From: Volvox africanus
Lineage: Eukaryota > Chlorophyta > Chlorophyceae > Chlamydomonadales > Volvocaceae
DNA length: 64,000 nt
Assembly: GCA_030268105.1 (NCBI GenBank)
Contig: BSDZ01000079.1
Location: 5,416,001-5,480,000, forward strand
Direction of reading: 5' to 3'
Under the pieces are notes generated by a model that saw only the letters and a program-made list of their open reading frames with translations, was not told where the DNA came from and searched no databases. The position numbers were made by a program, and so were the translations under genes. Positions within the stretch are counted from its first letter, which is position 1, and each line of letters starts with the position of its first letter. Of this stretch, positions 33,103-43,502 are shown piece after piece.

Positions 33103-33120
33103 TGGTATCGAGACAGGTTC
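33103..33120 (+). promoter_or_regulatory. Gypsy-1 primer-binding site
   Basis: TGGTATCGAGACAGGTTC starts three bases after the LTR. It begins with TGG (complement of the tRNA CCA end) and resembles TGGTATC...CAGGTTTCG, the complement of the initiator tRNA-Met 3' end used by many Ty3/gypsy elements. The same site follows the other 5' LTRs. Confidence 0.6.
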
Positions 33121-33166
33121 GTTGCCTAACTGTCTCTCTTTGTCTAATCGGAAGTAGGTTCTTTCT

Positions 33167-34801
33167 ATGGCGAGTTCCAGCGACGAACCACGAGGACCGC
33201 TAGATACTTTTGCCGAAGACCTAGGCCGCGCCGTTTTGGACGCCGCCGCTTCCGGTTTGTAATTGTTTAATTGCTTTTGCTTAGATTGCTGCACTTGTTG
33301 TGTAAGTGTATGCTCTGAGTCGCAGGTAATCTCAGTGCACCGGCATTGCTTGCCGCGGCGACTGAGACCGGCGTTCGTCCGGACCAGTTGGCGACTCTCA
33401 TCGCCCAAACTACGGAGATCAGGACTCAGCTGGGCAAGTACTTGCTGAGTTTACTGAATCTTCTCAAGAGTACTGTCGGTAGGCTCACCGAATTGTTTTG
33501 TACTCTTGCCTTTGCGATAGAAGTCGGCTTCTATTACGCAAAACTAGGGTATCGTTTCGTGCTCCATGTCCGCGGAACACGACGATACGCCGCACACTAG
33601 CCTAGCTAGCCAACCCGATTTCGTTGTAGCTGCTAGAGCGCCGGATAGAGGTCTTGAGACTGTTGGCGCGCGAGCCACTCAAGAGCCCCTTTTCCTTCAG
33701 ACCCCTGCTCACTTAATTGTGCCGCATTCAGCAGTGAACACGAATATGGACAACACTGCTGGACCAAGGGTTCTGCCATTACCTCAAGCTCGAGGGCATG
33801 ATGACATCCCTGAGGTGATGAGATTGTCGATTCCCGTTCCTAGGCTCAATATTTCGCTGACCGACAAGACACCAGGGCATAGCATAGCCGATGCAACTCG
33901 TGCGTACGTGCGTGACGCTAAAAAGTACCTCCAAGCTGTTCATGGTGGCGATAATGACGGTATCAGGTGTCTCTTCGTTGGTAACACCCTCGAGGGCGCG
34001 GCGAAGGACTGGTATCGCAATTGGACCAACGCCCGGGGCAGCTATACTTTTGACGAGTTGGTCGCCGCTTTGCTCGCACGATTCGCTACTGAGGTTCAAG
34101 CACGCGATGTGGAAGCTCGTAACGTTTTGGCAGCCGGTAGCTACCACATGCGTCGGGATGAAAATGTACCTGCGTACCAGTCACGCTTCGAAGCACTTGT
34201 GACTCCCATTGCTGACCTCACCGAATCTGAGCGTGTCTTTTGGTTTAGGCGAGGCCTAACGAAACTTTTGGCTAAATGGTGCGCCACTGACTTGGTTGGA
34301 GCGCAGATCAAGTCTTATGACGCGTTGGTCGCTTTTGCTAAGGGCGCGGAGATACGACTTCTTGCCGGCGAGGAAGAAGTCAAGTCTGCCCCTCGTGCAA
34401 ATGCCGTGCAAGTGCAGGATCCGCTTGGGGAAGCTGTGGCTCTCGACCAGGACCTCGGCGCGACCCGCCCCACGCCTACTGCCGCGACGCGACGCAGCAA
34501 CGGGCAACGCAAGGCGCGCGGGGGCGCTAGCTCGGGTGTCCGTGGTACAGGAGGAGCAGGTCCGAGCTCGGACCCAGCTAGGAACAGGAAGCGTGGTGGT
34601 GCGCCGTCGTCGGCAGTCGCACAGCGTTCCGACCCCAACGCGAAGCGTACTCGTACGGACGACACATTTATGCCAAAATGGAATTGCAATCGTTCCGAAT
34701 TCGAGCGTCGAAAATTGGCCAACGTTTGTCTACGGTGTGCGGAGAACCATTCCACGAAGGATTGCCCTCTAATGCCGCCGTTTGTACCTCAGCCGAAATA
34801 G
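33167..34801 (+). CDS. gag: Gypsy-1 Gag (predicted three exons)
   Basis: Exons 33167-33254, 33326-33478 and 33732-34801, with introns of 71 bp (GTTTGT...CGCAG) and 253 bp (GTAGGC...TTCAG), give one ATG-started frame of 436 residues. Without splicing, the ATG at 33167 meets a stop after 31 codons, and the main frame can only start at the ATG at 33566 inside intron 2 (411 residues, MSAEHDDTPH). Core Gag motifs include YTFDELVAALLARFATEVQ and FRRGLTKLLAKWCATD (Retrotrans_gag). A knuckle CLRCAENHSTKDC has C-x2-C-x3-H-x4-C, one residue shorter than the usual C-x2-C-x4-H-x4-C. Gag forms the particle that packages the element RNA. Intron 2 is absent from the copy at 51263-52644, supporting splicing. 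Confidence 0.75.
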
Positions 34802-34840
34802 GGGCTTGCCCGGGTTCCTGTGGAGGGGGCACCACCCGGG
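34799..34840 (+). promoter_or_regulatory. UAG readthrough signal between gag and pol
   Basis: The gag stop TAG (34799-34801) is in frame with pol. Seven bases later CCCGGGT (34809-34815) can pair with ACCCGGG (34834-34840) around an 18-base loop. All four copies keep the TAG, and in the oldest copy one stem change still allows a G-U pair. Similar spacing of stop and stem is known from gammaretroviral readthrough signals; function here is inferred. Confidence 0.55.
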
Positions 34841-37800
34841 ATTTCTGAACTAACGCGTGGTCGGTGGTCATCCTTACGGCCAGCCGTTAAGGCATTGTTG
34901 CCTTGTGTACTTGGACACATCGAGCGAGTCATTGCGCGACGCATCACGCTTGACGGACGCACGGGACTTCTCTGCTTCGACCCGTTGTGTAATTTGTTTA
35001 CACCTCGCCGTCCCCTGTCGTCTATCGATCTGTCTAACCACGTGGTTTTGTTCATCCCCTCGTCTCTGCGTGAGATGTCGGAACAGTTGGCCATATACAG
35101 GAGATGTAGGCGTCAATATCCAGGCACTGCCGCATGTGTATTACTCCCTGCTTTCTGTCGGCGCAAGGCAGAGGCATCGTTACGGGGTATGCGGCATGTC
35201 CACCGGTTCGAGCCGGGCACCGTTTTGTTTAATGGTGTGGATTGGGAGGGTACGCTGGCTCCGTGGCCATGCCTATCCTACTCGGTTGACGTTTGGTACG
35301 AAGCTCCTGATGGGGGTGCCGTTGGTTACGGACCCGCCTTAAGTGCACTGACGTTGTCTGCTGGGCAGTCGCTCGTAGATAACCGTGTCCCTGTGGTTCA
35401 GATCGGTTTGAATGGCCGTACTCTGAAGGCACTTGTTGACACCGGTGCCAGCGACGACTTCATCTCTGTCGCAGAGGTGAATGCGCTGGGGTTGTCCCCA
35501 GAGTCGTCTGATTGTCCACAGGTTACCCTTGCTGACGGGGGTAAGCATCCCATCGTGGGCAGGATTACCCTTAGCCTATCGATAGGCCCTTTGCGTGTTG
35601 TGACCCGGCCGTACGTGCTGCAGGGCTTAGCAGAGACTGCACCGTACATAATGGGGTCGTCGACATTACGACAGTACCGCGCGCGCATCGACATGGAGAC
35701 CGCAACCCTGCATATGTGCAAGGGTACTCTGTCGATTAAGGTACCTTTCCTGTCGTTCGAACATGTCACACCAAAGGAGGGCGAAACTGAGGCGGTGCCT
35801 ATGGTTAATTTCGCTGTGACCGCAATGGCCGCGCGAATCGAACCAGAGCTAGTCGGGCGTAAGGAGGCCGTCCGTTTGTTACGGAAGGGTGCCCACGGAC
35901 TGCTTTTAAGGCCGCGGGTGAGCTGTTGTGTCACCACCGCGCAGATTTCTGCGGATCCTGAGGTTGAGGCCCTACTGTCGCAGTATGAGGACGTCTTTAA
36001 AGATATCCCTGGCCTACCACCTATGCGTCCTGTTGATCACACAATCCCTCTCATGCCTGGAGCGCAGCCTACGGCCCGGCCAATGTACAGGTTGAGTCCA
36101 TTGGAGCTGGACGAGGTGAAGCGCCAGGTGACGGATTTGCTCGCGAAGGGTATGATACGCCCCAGCACATCCCCGTATTCTGCACCGATTTTGTTTGTCG
36201 GTAAGAAGGATGGGACCTTGCGCATGTGCATCGATTACCGGGGGTTAAATGCGAATACGGTGAAAAATCGCTACCCTTTGCCACGCGTTGACGACCTGTT
36301 GGATAAGCTGAAGGGCTCGGCTTATTTTTCCTCAATTGACTTACAACAGGGCTACAATCAGATTCGCATCGCTGCCTCTGATATCCCGAAAACCGCTTTT
36401 CGGACGCCCTTCGGTCACTTTGAGTATACGGTCCTATCGTTTGGTTTGACTAATGCCCCTGCGACGTTTCAGGCGGTTATGGACCGAATGTTTAGGCCGT
36501 TTATCGACAGGTTCGTTGTTTGCTACCTGGATGACATCTTGGTATATTCTAAGACGCGCGAGGAGCACTTGGAGCATCTGCGGCTCGTGCTCGACGTTAT
36601 GAGGCGGGAGCAATTGTTTGCTAAACGCGCCAAATGCTTTTGGGCGCAGCCTCAGGTGGAATATTTGGGCCACATTGTGTCGGCCACCGGTGTGAAGATG
36701 GACCCGCGGAAGGTCGCCGTGGTTCGCGATTGGCCTGCGCCTCAGAACCTCACGGAGCTGCGTAAGTTCCTTGGCTTGACCAATTATTTCCGAAAGTTCA
36801 TTGAAAAATATTCCATCATTGCGGCCCCGCTTACTAACTTAACTCGCAAAGGCGTTTTCGTTTCGCTCGAGTCGTGGACGTCGCAATGCCAGCGGGCATT
36901 CGAAGAGCTCAAACGAATCATTGCCGAAGATGTCACCCTTGCATTCCCTGATTACTCGTTGCCATTTCGTGTTGAGGTAGTGTCTGATGCCTCAATATTT
37001 GGAAGCGGCGCTGTATTGTTACAGGAAGGGCGACCGATCGCCTTCACGAGTAAGAAGTTTTCTGGTGCGGAGATTCGCTACACCACCGGGGAACAGGAGC
37101 TTCTGGCCGTGCTGCATGCTTTAAAGGAATGGCGCTGTTACCTCGAGGGACGCCCGTTTACTTTAAAGACTGACCACAAGCCCCTAACGTTTTTGCAAAG
37201 CGTTCCGACGTTGAACCGCCGTCAAGCTAGGTGGATGGAATATCTAGCTAGGTTCAACTGCACCTGGGAGTATATTTCTGGTAAATTGAATATTGCCGAT
37301 GCTCTCAGTCGACATCCGTCGCTACACGCTGCAATTTTGGCAGCGCCCGTCGTGCGGCCGCGTAGCGAGGAGGTACCGATCGCGACGGACCTCGCGGAGC
37401 GGTTGAAGGTTGCCTACAACGCAGACGCCTGGTTCGCGGACCCGGCTAATGTAGAAAACCTTCGCAAGCAGAATGGCCTTTGGCTACGGACGGAGGGTGC
37501 AGCTACGCAAATCGTCGTTCCGAACGACGACGCGCTACGCTACGACATCCTTGCGCGGTTCCACGAGGACCCGTTAGCAGGACACCCTGGTAGCAAGCGA
37601 TTGATCGACTTGGTGCAACGTTCCTTTTGGTGGCCTCGTTTGGCTAAGGATGCGGCGAACTTCGTCCAGACATGCAGTCTGTGCCAGCGCAATAAGGCTT
37701 TGTCCGGTAAGGGCCATGGGTTGTTGCAACCGTTGCCTGTCCCGGATGCGCCTTGGGAAAGTGTTTCCATGGACTTCGTAGTCGCGCTGCCCAAAACTGA

Positions 37801-38861
37801 GGGGGGATACGATGCGGTGTTCGTAATGGTCGATCGTCTGATTAAGATGGTTCACCTAGCACCATGCACATCATCCTGCACGGCTGAGCAAACCGCACGT
37901 TTGTTTTTCGATAATGTGGTTCGGTTACACGGGATTCCCAAAAATGTGATCTCGGACCGCGGTGGACAGTTCACGTCTAAGTTTTGGGAAGCACTCTGCA
38001 AACTAGTTGGCATGCGCGTCAACCTAAGCACGGCGTATCACCCGCAGACTGATGGTCAAACCGAACGCACAAACCGCACGTTGGGTGATATGTTGCGCAA
38101 TTATGCTGGTCGCACACCACTCGTTTGGGATACGTATTTGACTGCGGCAGAATTCGCGCTTAACAATGCTGTTAACCGCTCTACAGGCAAAAGTCCGTTC
38201 TTTCTTAACTACGGATTTCATCCCGCACTACCCGTGTGGCGTGAGTTGGAAGTGAACGTGCCTGCTGCTAAACTTTTTGCCAAGTCTTTTATGTCCCGAA
38301 TCACAGACGCGAAGTCGTGTTTGGACGCGGCGCAGCAACGAACGACGGAATACTATAACAAATCTAAGCAGGATGTGACGTTTTCGGAAGGGCAACTCGT
38401 GTTGCTAAGCACCAAGAACTTGCGTTCCTTGGCCGACGGATCCCGAAAACTCTTACCCCGCTGGATTGGTCCGTATCCTGTCGTGCGCATGGTTGGGAAT
38501 GTGGCTGTGGAGCTTGCATTGCCCACTGATATGACCATTCACCCCACGTTTCACGTATCGCTTGTTCGTCCGTATCGTAGTATGGAACCCGTCCCTGAGC
38601 CTGCTAACGCCCCGCAGCGATCGAACCAGGCCCGAGACCTGGATCGCTGGTAAACAGAAGTTTTACGATGTGGAGCGGGTGTTAGATTATCGCGCGCGTC
38701 GTGTGGGCCGACACCGACGTAAGCGAACAGTACACGAGTACTTGGTTAAGTGGACAGGGTATACCGACGAGCACAACTCATGGGAACCGGCACGCAACTT
38801 CTCACAGGACATGAAACCCCTGCTCGAAGAAGCCCGCAAACGTGCCACACAAGCCCAATGA
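34820..38861 (+). CDS. pol: Gypsy-1 Pol with chromodomain, frameshifted near the 3' end
   Basis: The frame is open from the gag stop to 38653 (counted from GTG at 34820, 1277 residues). Domains: aspartic protease [12 protein letters not shown] at about 206; reverse transcriptase with [13 protein letters not shown] and [10 protein letters not shown] at about 568; RNase H with [14 protein letters not shown] and TDHKPLTFL; integrase zinc domain HPGSKRL...CSLCQ at about 922-960 and core with MDF (about 985), SDRGGQF (1046) and QTERTNR (1082). A chromodomain follows ([17 protein letters not shown]), marking a chromovirus. In this copy two one-base losses (in the C run at 38610-38613 and near 38628-38632) shift the frame, so the chromodomain lies in another frame (to 38861). 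The minus-strand copy is intact. One integrase-core residue differs (DRLIKMVH here, DRLTKMVH elsewhere). Confidence 0.9.
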
Positions 38862-38903
38862 CCCCTGCAGTCGATGCTGTATGATGCAGCGAGGACGCTG
38901 CAT

Positions 38904-38920
38904 ACGGGAGGGGGGATAAT
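38904..38920 (+). promoter_or_regulatory. Gypsy-1 polypurine tract
   Basis: ACGGGAGGGGGGATAAT stands directly before the 3' LTR, where plus-strand DNA synthesis is primed in LTR retroelements. Confidence 0.75.
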
Positions 38921-39744
38921 TGTTGTGCTACGGTTCATTTCCCGCCGACGCGTAGGTCGACGCGATCCTACGAGGCGAAGTGCTTTTGTGATGAACGCAT
39001 TACATTTGAATGAATCTGCATGATATAAATGTATTCGCATACATTTATATATGCATCTGGCATGTTGTCATTATCCATCGCGACATCGCATCATGGCAAA
39101 TCCGCCTAGCATGCATGAATGACCGAATCATTGAAGTGCGCATTATGCTCGTGCTACGAAACGATAAGTAATATTATCTGATATAATATTACTTCATTAA
39201 AGCACACGTTGAGAGCGCCGCACTCGTCGCGATGCATGCCCTGCAACCGGATATCGTTATCCGGACCCTTGCATCATGCAAATGCCGGAAAGGCTTATAC
39301 GTTGTTACGAGTAGACATCGCCCATACGCAGTAGGGTTGTCACATCTAGGATCGGCCTCCTGATGTGAATCGTACGGCATTGCGATGCTGCGAGTATAAC
39401 AGATGCGAGGACGGCTAAGCAAAATAAGACATTCGATACCGGAGAACACTTGTGTGTTCTACATTACTATTGCTATACGATATTCTACTTAGCCCGAGCT
39501 AAGCCTGAACTTCGCTAATCACCGCCGCATGATGATTGCTTGCTTCCGGCGCTGACGGCGATTTCGTCCATTGCATCATTCCGATCTGTAAGACCGTAAG
39601 TTATATCTCTCTTCGTCTTGAAGTCTTCCGCTGTCTCTGTTTGCTCTCGCTTGCCTTGCTGTACTTGCAAGTGCTCGCGCATCGGTGTCGATAGTCTCCA
39701 GACGTGCAGATACTTATGAGCAAACGCGAACGAGAGGTACAACA
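38921..39744 (+). repeat. Gypsy-1 LTR C (3')
   Basis: 824 bp. It shows the family's hairpin words clearly (for example 39025-39048, 39166-39194, 39247-39264, 39444-39459, 39488-39503). TGTAA at 39587-39591 is a possible poly(A) signal. It differs from LTR B at many sites and shares some variants with LTR A and others with the LTR at 41973. Confidence 0.92.
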
Positions 39745-41972
39745 CATGCCAACTAGTTTGCAGAGCGCTTCCCAAAACTTAGACGTGAACTGCCCACCGC
39801 GGTCCGAAATCACATTTTTGGGAACCCCGTGTAACCGAACCACATTGTCGAAAAACAAACGTGCGGTTTGCTCAGCCGTGCAGGATGATGTGCATGGTGC
39901 TAGGTGAACCATCTTAGTCAGGCGATCGACCATTACGAACACCGCATCATATCCCCCCTCAGTTTTGGGCAGCGCGACTACGAAGTCCATGGAAACACTT
40001 TCCCAAGGCGCATCCGGGACAGGCAACGGTTGCAACAACCCATGGCCCTTACCTGACAAAGCCTTATTGCGCTGGCACAGACTGCATGTCTGGACGAAGT
40101 TCGCCGCATCCTTAGCCAAACGAGGCCACCAAAAGGAACGTTGCACCAACTCGATCAATCGCTTGCTACCAGGGTGTCCTGCTAACGGGTCCTCGTGGAA
40201 CCGCGCAAGGATGTCGTAGCGTAGCGCGTCGTCATTCGGAAGAACGATTTGCGTAGCTGCACCCTCCGTCCGTAGCCAAAGGCCATTCTGCTTGCGAAGG
40301 TTTTCTACATTAGCCGGGTCCGCGAACCAGGTGTCTGCGTTGTAGGCAACCTTCAACCGCTCCGCGAGGTCCGTCGCGATCGGAACCTCCTCGCTACGCG
40401 GCCGCACGACGGGCGCTGCCAAAATTGCAGCGTGTAGCGACGGATGTCGACTGAGAGCATCGGCAATATTCAATTTACCAGAAATATACTCCCAGGTGCA
40501 GTTGAACCTAGCTAGGTATTCCATCCACCTAGCTTGACGGCGGTTCAACGTCGGAACGCTTTGCAAAAACGTTAGGGGCTTGTGGTCAGTCTTTAAAGTA
40601 AACGGGCGTCCCTCGAGGTAACAGCGCCATTCCTTTAAAGCATGCAGCACGGCCAGAAGCTCCTGTTCCCCGGTGGTGTAGCGAATCTCCGCACCAGAAA
40701 ATTTCTTACTCGTGAAGGCGATCGGTCGCCCTTCCTGTAACAATACAGCGCCGCTTCCAAGCACTGAGGCATCAGACACTACCTCAACACGAAATGGCAA
40801 CGAGTAATCAGGGAATGCAAGGGTGACATCTTCGGCAACGATTCGTTTGAGCTCTTCGAATGCCCGCTGGCATTGCGACGTCCACGACTCGAGCGAAACG
40901 AAAACGCCTTTGCGAGTTAAGTTAGTAAGCGGGGCCGCAATGATGGAATATTTTTCAATGAACTTTCGGAAATAATTGGTCAAGCCAAGGAACTTACGCA
41001 GCTCCGTGAGGTTCTGAGGCGCGGGCCAATCGCGAACCACGGCGACCTTCCGTGGGTCCATCTTCACACTGGTGGCCGACACAATGTGGCCCAAATATTC
41101 CACCTGAGGCTGCGCCCAAAAGCATTTGGCGCGTTTAGCAAACAATTGCTCCCGCCTCATAACGTCGAGCACAAGCCGCAGATGCTCCAAGTGCTCCTCG
41201 CGCGTCTTAGAATATACCAAGATGTCATCCAGGTAGCAAACAACGAACCTGTCGATAAACGGCCTAAACGTTCGGTCCATAACCGCCTGAAACGTCGCAG
41301 GGGCATTAGTCAAACCAAACAATAGGACCGTATACTCAAAGTGACTGAAGGGCGTCCGAAAAGCGGTTTTCGGGACATCAGAGGCAGCGATGCGAATCTG
41401 ATTGTAGCCCTGTTGTAAGTCAATTGAGGAAAAATAAGCCGATCCCTTCAGCTTATCCAACAGGTCGTCAACGTGTGGCAAAGGGTAGCGATTCTTCACC
41501 GTGCTCGCATTTAACCCCCGGTAATCAATGCACATGCGCAAGGTCCCATCCTTACCGACAAACAAAATCGGTGCAGGATAGGGGGATGTGCTGGGGCGTA
41601 TCATACCCTTCGCGAGCAAATCCGTCACCTGGCGCTTCACCTCATCCAGCTCCAATGGACTCAACCTGTACATTGGCCGGGCTGTAGGCTGCGCTCCAGG
41701 CATGAGAGGGATTGTGTGATCAACAGGACGCATAGGTGGTAGGCCAGGGATATCTTTAAAGACGTCCTCATACTGCGACAGTAGGGCCTCAACCTCAGGA
41801 TCCGCAGAAATCTGCGCGGTGGTGACACAACAGCTCACCCGCGGCCTTAAAAGCAGTCCGTGGGCACCCTTCCGTAACAAACGGACGGCCTCCTTACGCC
41901 CGACTAGCTCTGGTTTAATTCGCGCGGCCATTGCGGTCACAGCGAAATTAACCATAGGCAGCGCCTCAGCTT
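39745..41972 (-). pseudogene. Older gypsy-1 copy, pol part (RT to integrase)
   Basis: An open minus-strand frame runs from [20 protein letters not shown] through RT ([12 protein letters not shown]), RNase H and the integrase core ([21 protein letters not shown]) and breaks at 39745 against LTR C. It corresponds to 44352-46580 of the complete minus copy. Its 5' part (protease, gag, 5' LTR) continues at 50281-53538 beyond the insertion at 41973-50275. The chromodomain and 3' LTR of this copy are missing. Confidence 0.85.
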
Positions 41973-42618
41973 TGTTGTGCTACGGTTCATTTCCCGCCGA
42001 CGCGTAGGTCGACGCGATCCTATGAGGCGAAGTGCTTTTGTGATGAACGCATTACATATGAATGAATCTGCATGATATAAATGTATTCGCATACATTTAT
42101 ATATGCATTTGGCATGTTGTCATTATCCATCGCGACATCGCACCATGGCAAATCCGCCTAGCATGCATGAAAGCCCGAAGCATTGAAGTGCGCATTATGC
42201 TCGTGCTATGAAACGATAAGTAATATTATCTGATATAATATTACTTCATTTAAGCACACGTTGAGAGCGCCGCCCTCGTCGCGATACATGCCCTGCAACC
42301 GGATATCGTTATCCGGACCCTTGCATCATGCGAATGCCGGAAAGGCTTATACGTTGTTACGAGTAGACATCGCCCATACGCAGTAGGGTTGTCACATCTA
42401 GGATCGGCCTCCTAATGTGAATCGTACGGCACTGCGATGCTGCGAGTATAACAGATGCGAGGACGGCTAAGCTAGACAAGACATTAGATACCGGAGAACA
42501 CTTGTGTGTTCTACATTACTATTGCTATACGATATTCTACTTAGCCCGAGCTAAAGCCTGAACTTCGCTAATCACCGCCGCGTGATGATTGCTTGCTTCC
42601 GGCGCTGACGGCGATTTC
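41973..42618 (+). repeat. Gypsy-1 solo LTR D, first part
   Basis: 646 bases of a plus-oriented LTR, preceded by AGCTT (41968-41972). It is broken at GATTTC by the complete minus copy and resumes at 50097. Confidence 0.88.
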
Positions 42619-43443
42619 TGTTGTACCTCTCGTTCGCGTTTGCTCATAAGTATCTGCACGTCTGGAGACTATCGACACCGATGCGCGAGCACTTGCAAGT
42701 ACAGCAAGGCAAGCGAGAGCAAACAGAGACAGCGGAAGACTTCAAGACGAAGAGAGATATAACTTACGGTCTTACAGATCGGAATGATGCAATGGACGAA
42801 ATCGCCGTCAGCGCCGGAAGCAAGCAATCATCACGTGGCGGTGATTAGCGAAGTTCAGGCTTTAGCTCGGGCTAAGTAGAATATCGTATAGCAATAGTAA
42901 TATAGAACACACAAGTGTTCTCCGGCATCGAATGTCTTGTCTAGCTTAGCCGTCCTCGCATCTGTTATACTCGCAGCATCGCAGTGCCGTATGATTCACA
43001 TTAGGAGGCCGATCCTAGATGTGACAACCCTACTGCGTCTAGGCGATGTCTACGTATAACAACGTATAAGCCTTTCCGGCATTCACATGATGCAAGGGTC
43101 CGGATAACGATATCCGGTTGCAGGGCATGTATCGCGACGAGTGCGGCGCTCTCAACGTGTGCTTAAATGAAGTAATATTATATCAGATAATATTACTTAT
43201 CGTTTTGTAGCACGAGCATAATGCGCACTTCAATGCTTCGGTTATTCATGCATGCTAGGCGGATTTGCCATGATGCGATGTCGCGATGGATAATGACAAC
43301 ATGCCAGATGCATATATAAATGTATGCGAATACATTTATATCATGCAGATTCATTCATATGCAATGCGTTCATCACAAAAGCACTTCGCCTCGTAGGATC
43401 GCGTCGACCTACGCGTCGGCGGGAAATGAACCGTAGCACAACA
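42619..43443 (-). repeat. Gypsy-1 LTR E (3' of minus copy)
   Basis: 825 bp; adjoins the complement of the polypurine tract (ATTATCCCCCCTCCCG) at 43444. Confidence 0.92.
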
Positions 43444-43502
43444 ATTATCCCCCCTCCCGTATGCAGCGTCCTCGCTGCATCATACAGCATCGACTGCAGG
43501 GG

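Larger units (their letters stand above)
32276..39744 (+). mobile_element. Gypsy-1 complete plus-strand copy, no target duplication
   Basis: 7469 bp: LTR 32276-33099, internal region 33100-38920, LTR 38921-39744. Left flank GTCGG lies in the 5' gag of one gypsy-1 copy (+ orientation); right flank CATGC lies in the integrase region of another (- orientation). The two LTRs differ at more than a dozen sites by eye. Flank mismatch and LTR divergence indicate that this copy is a recombinant of two insertions. Confidence 0.85.

Noticed and set aside
34799..34801. UAG read as a sense codon through an altered nuclear code
   Set aside because: Both host-type genes here (ends at 7256 and 26384) use TAG as their stop, so a general reassignment is unlikely; readthrough at one site explains the elements better.
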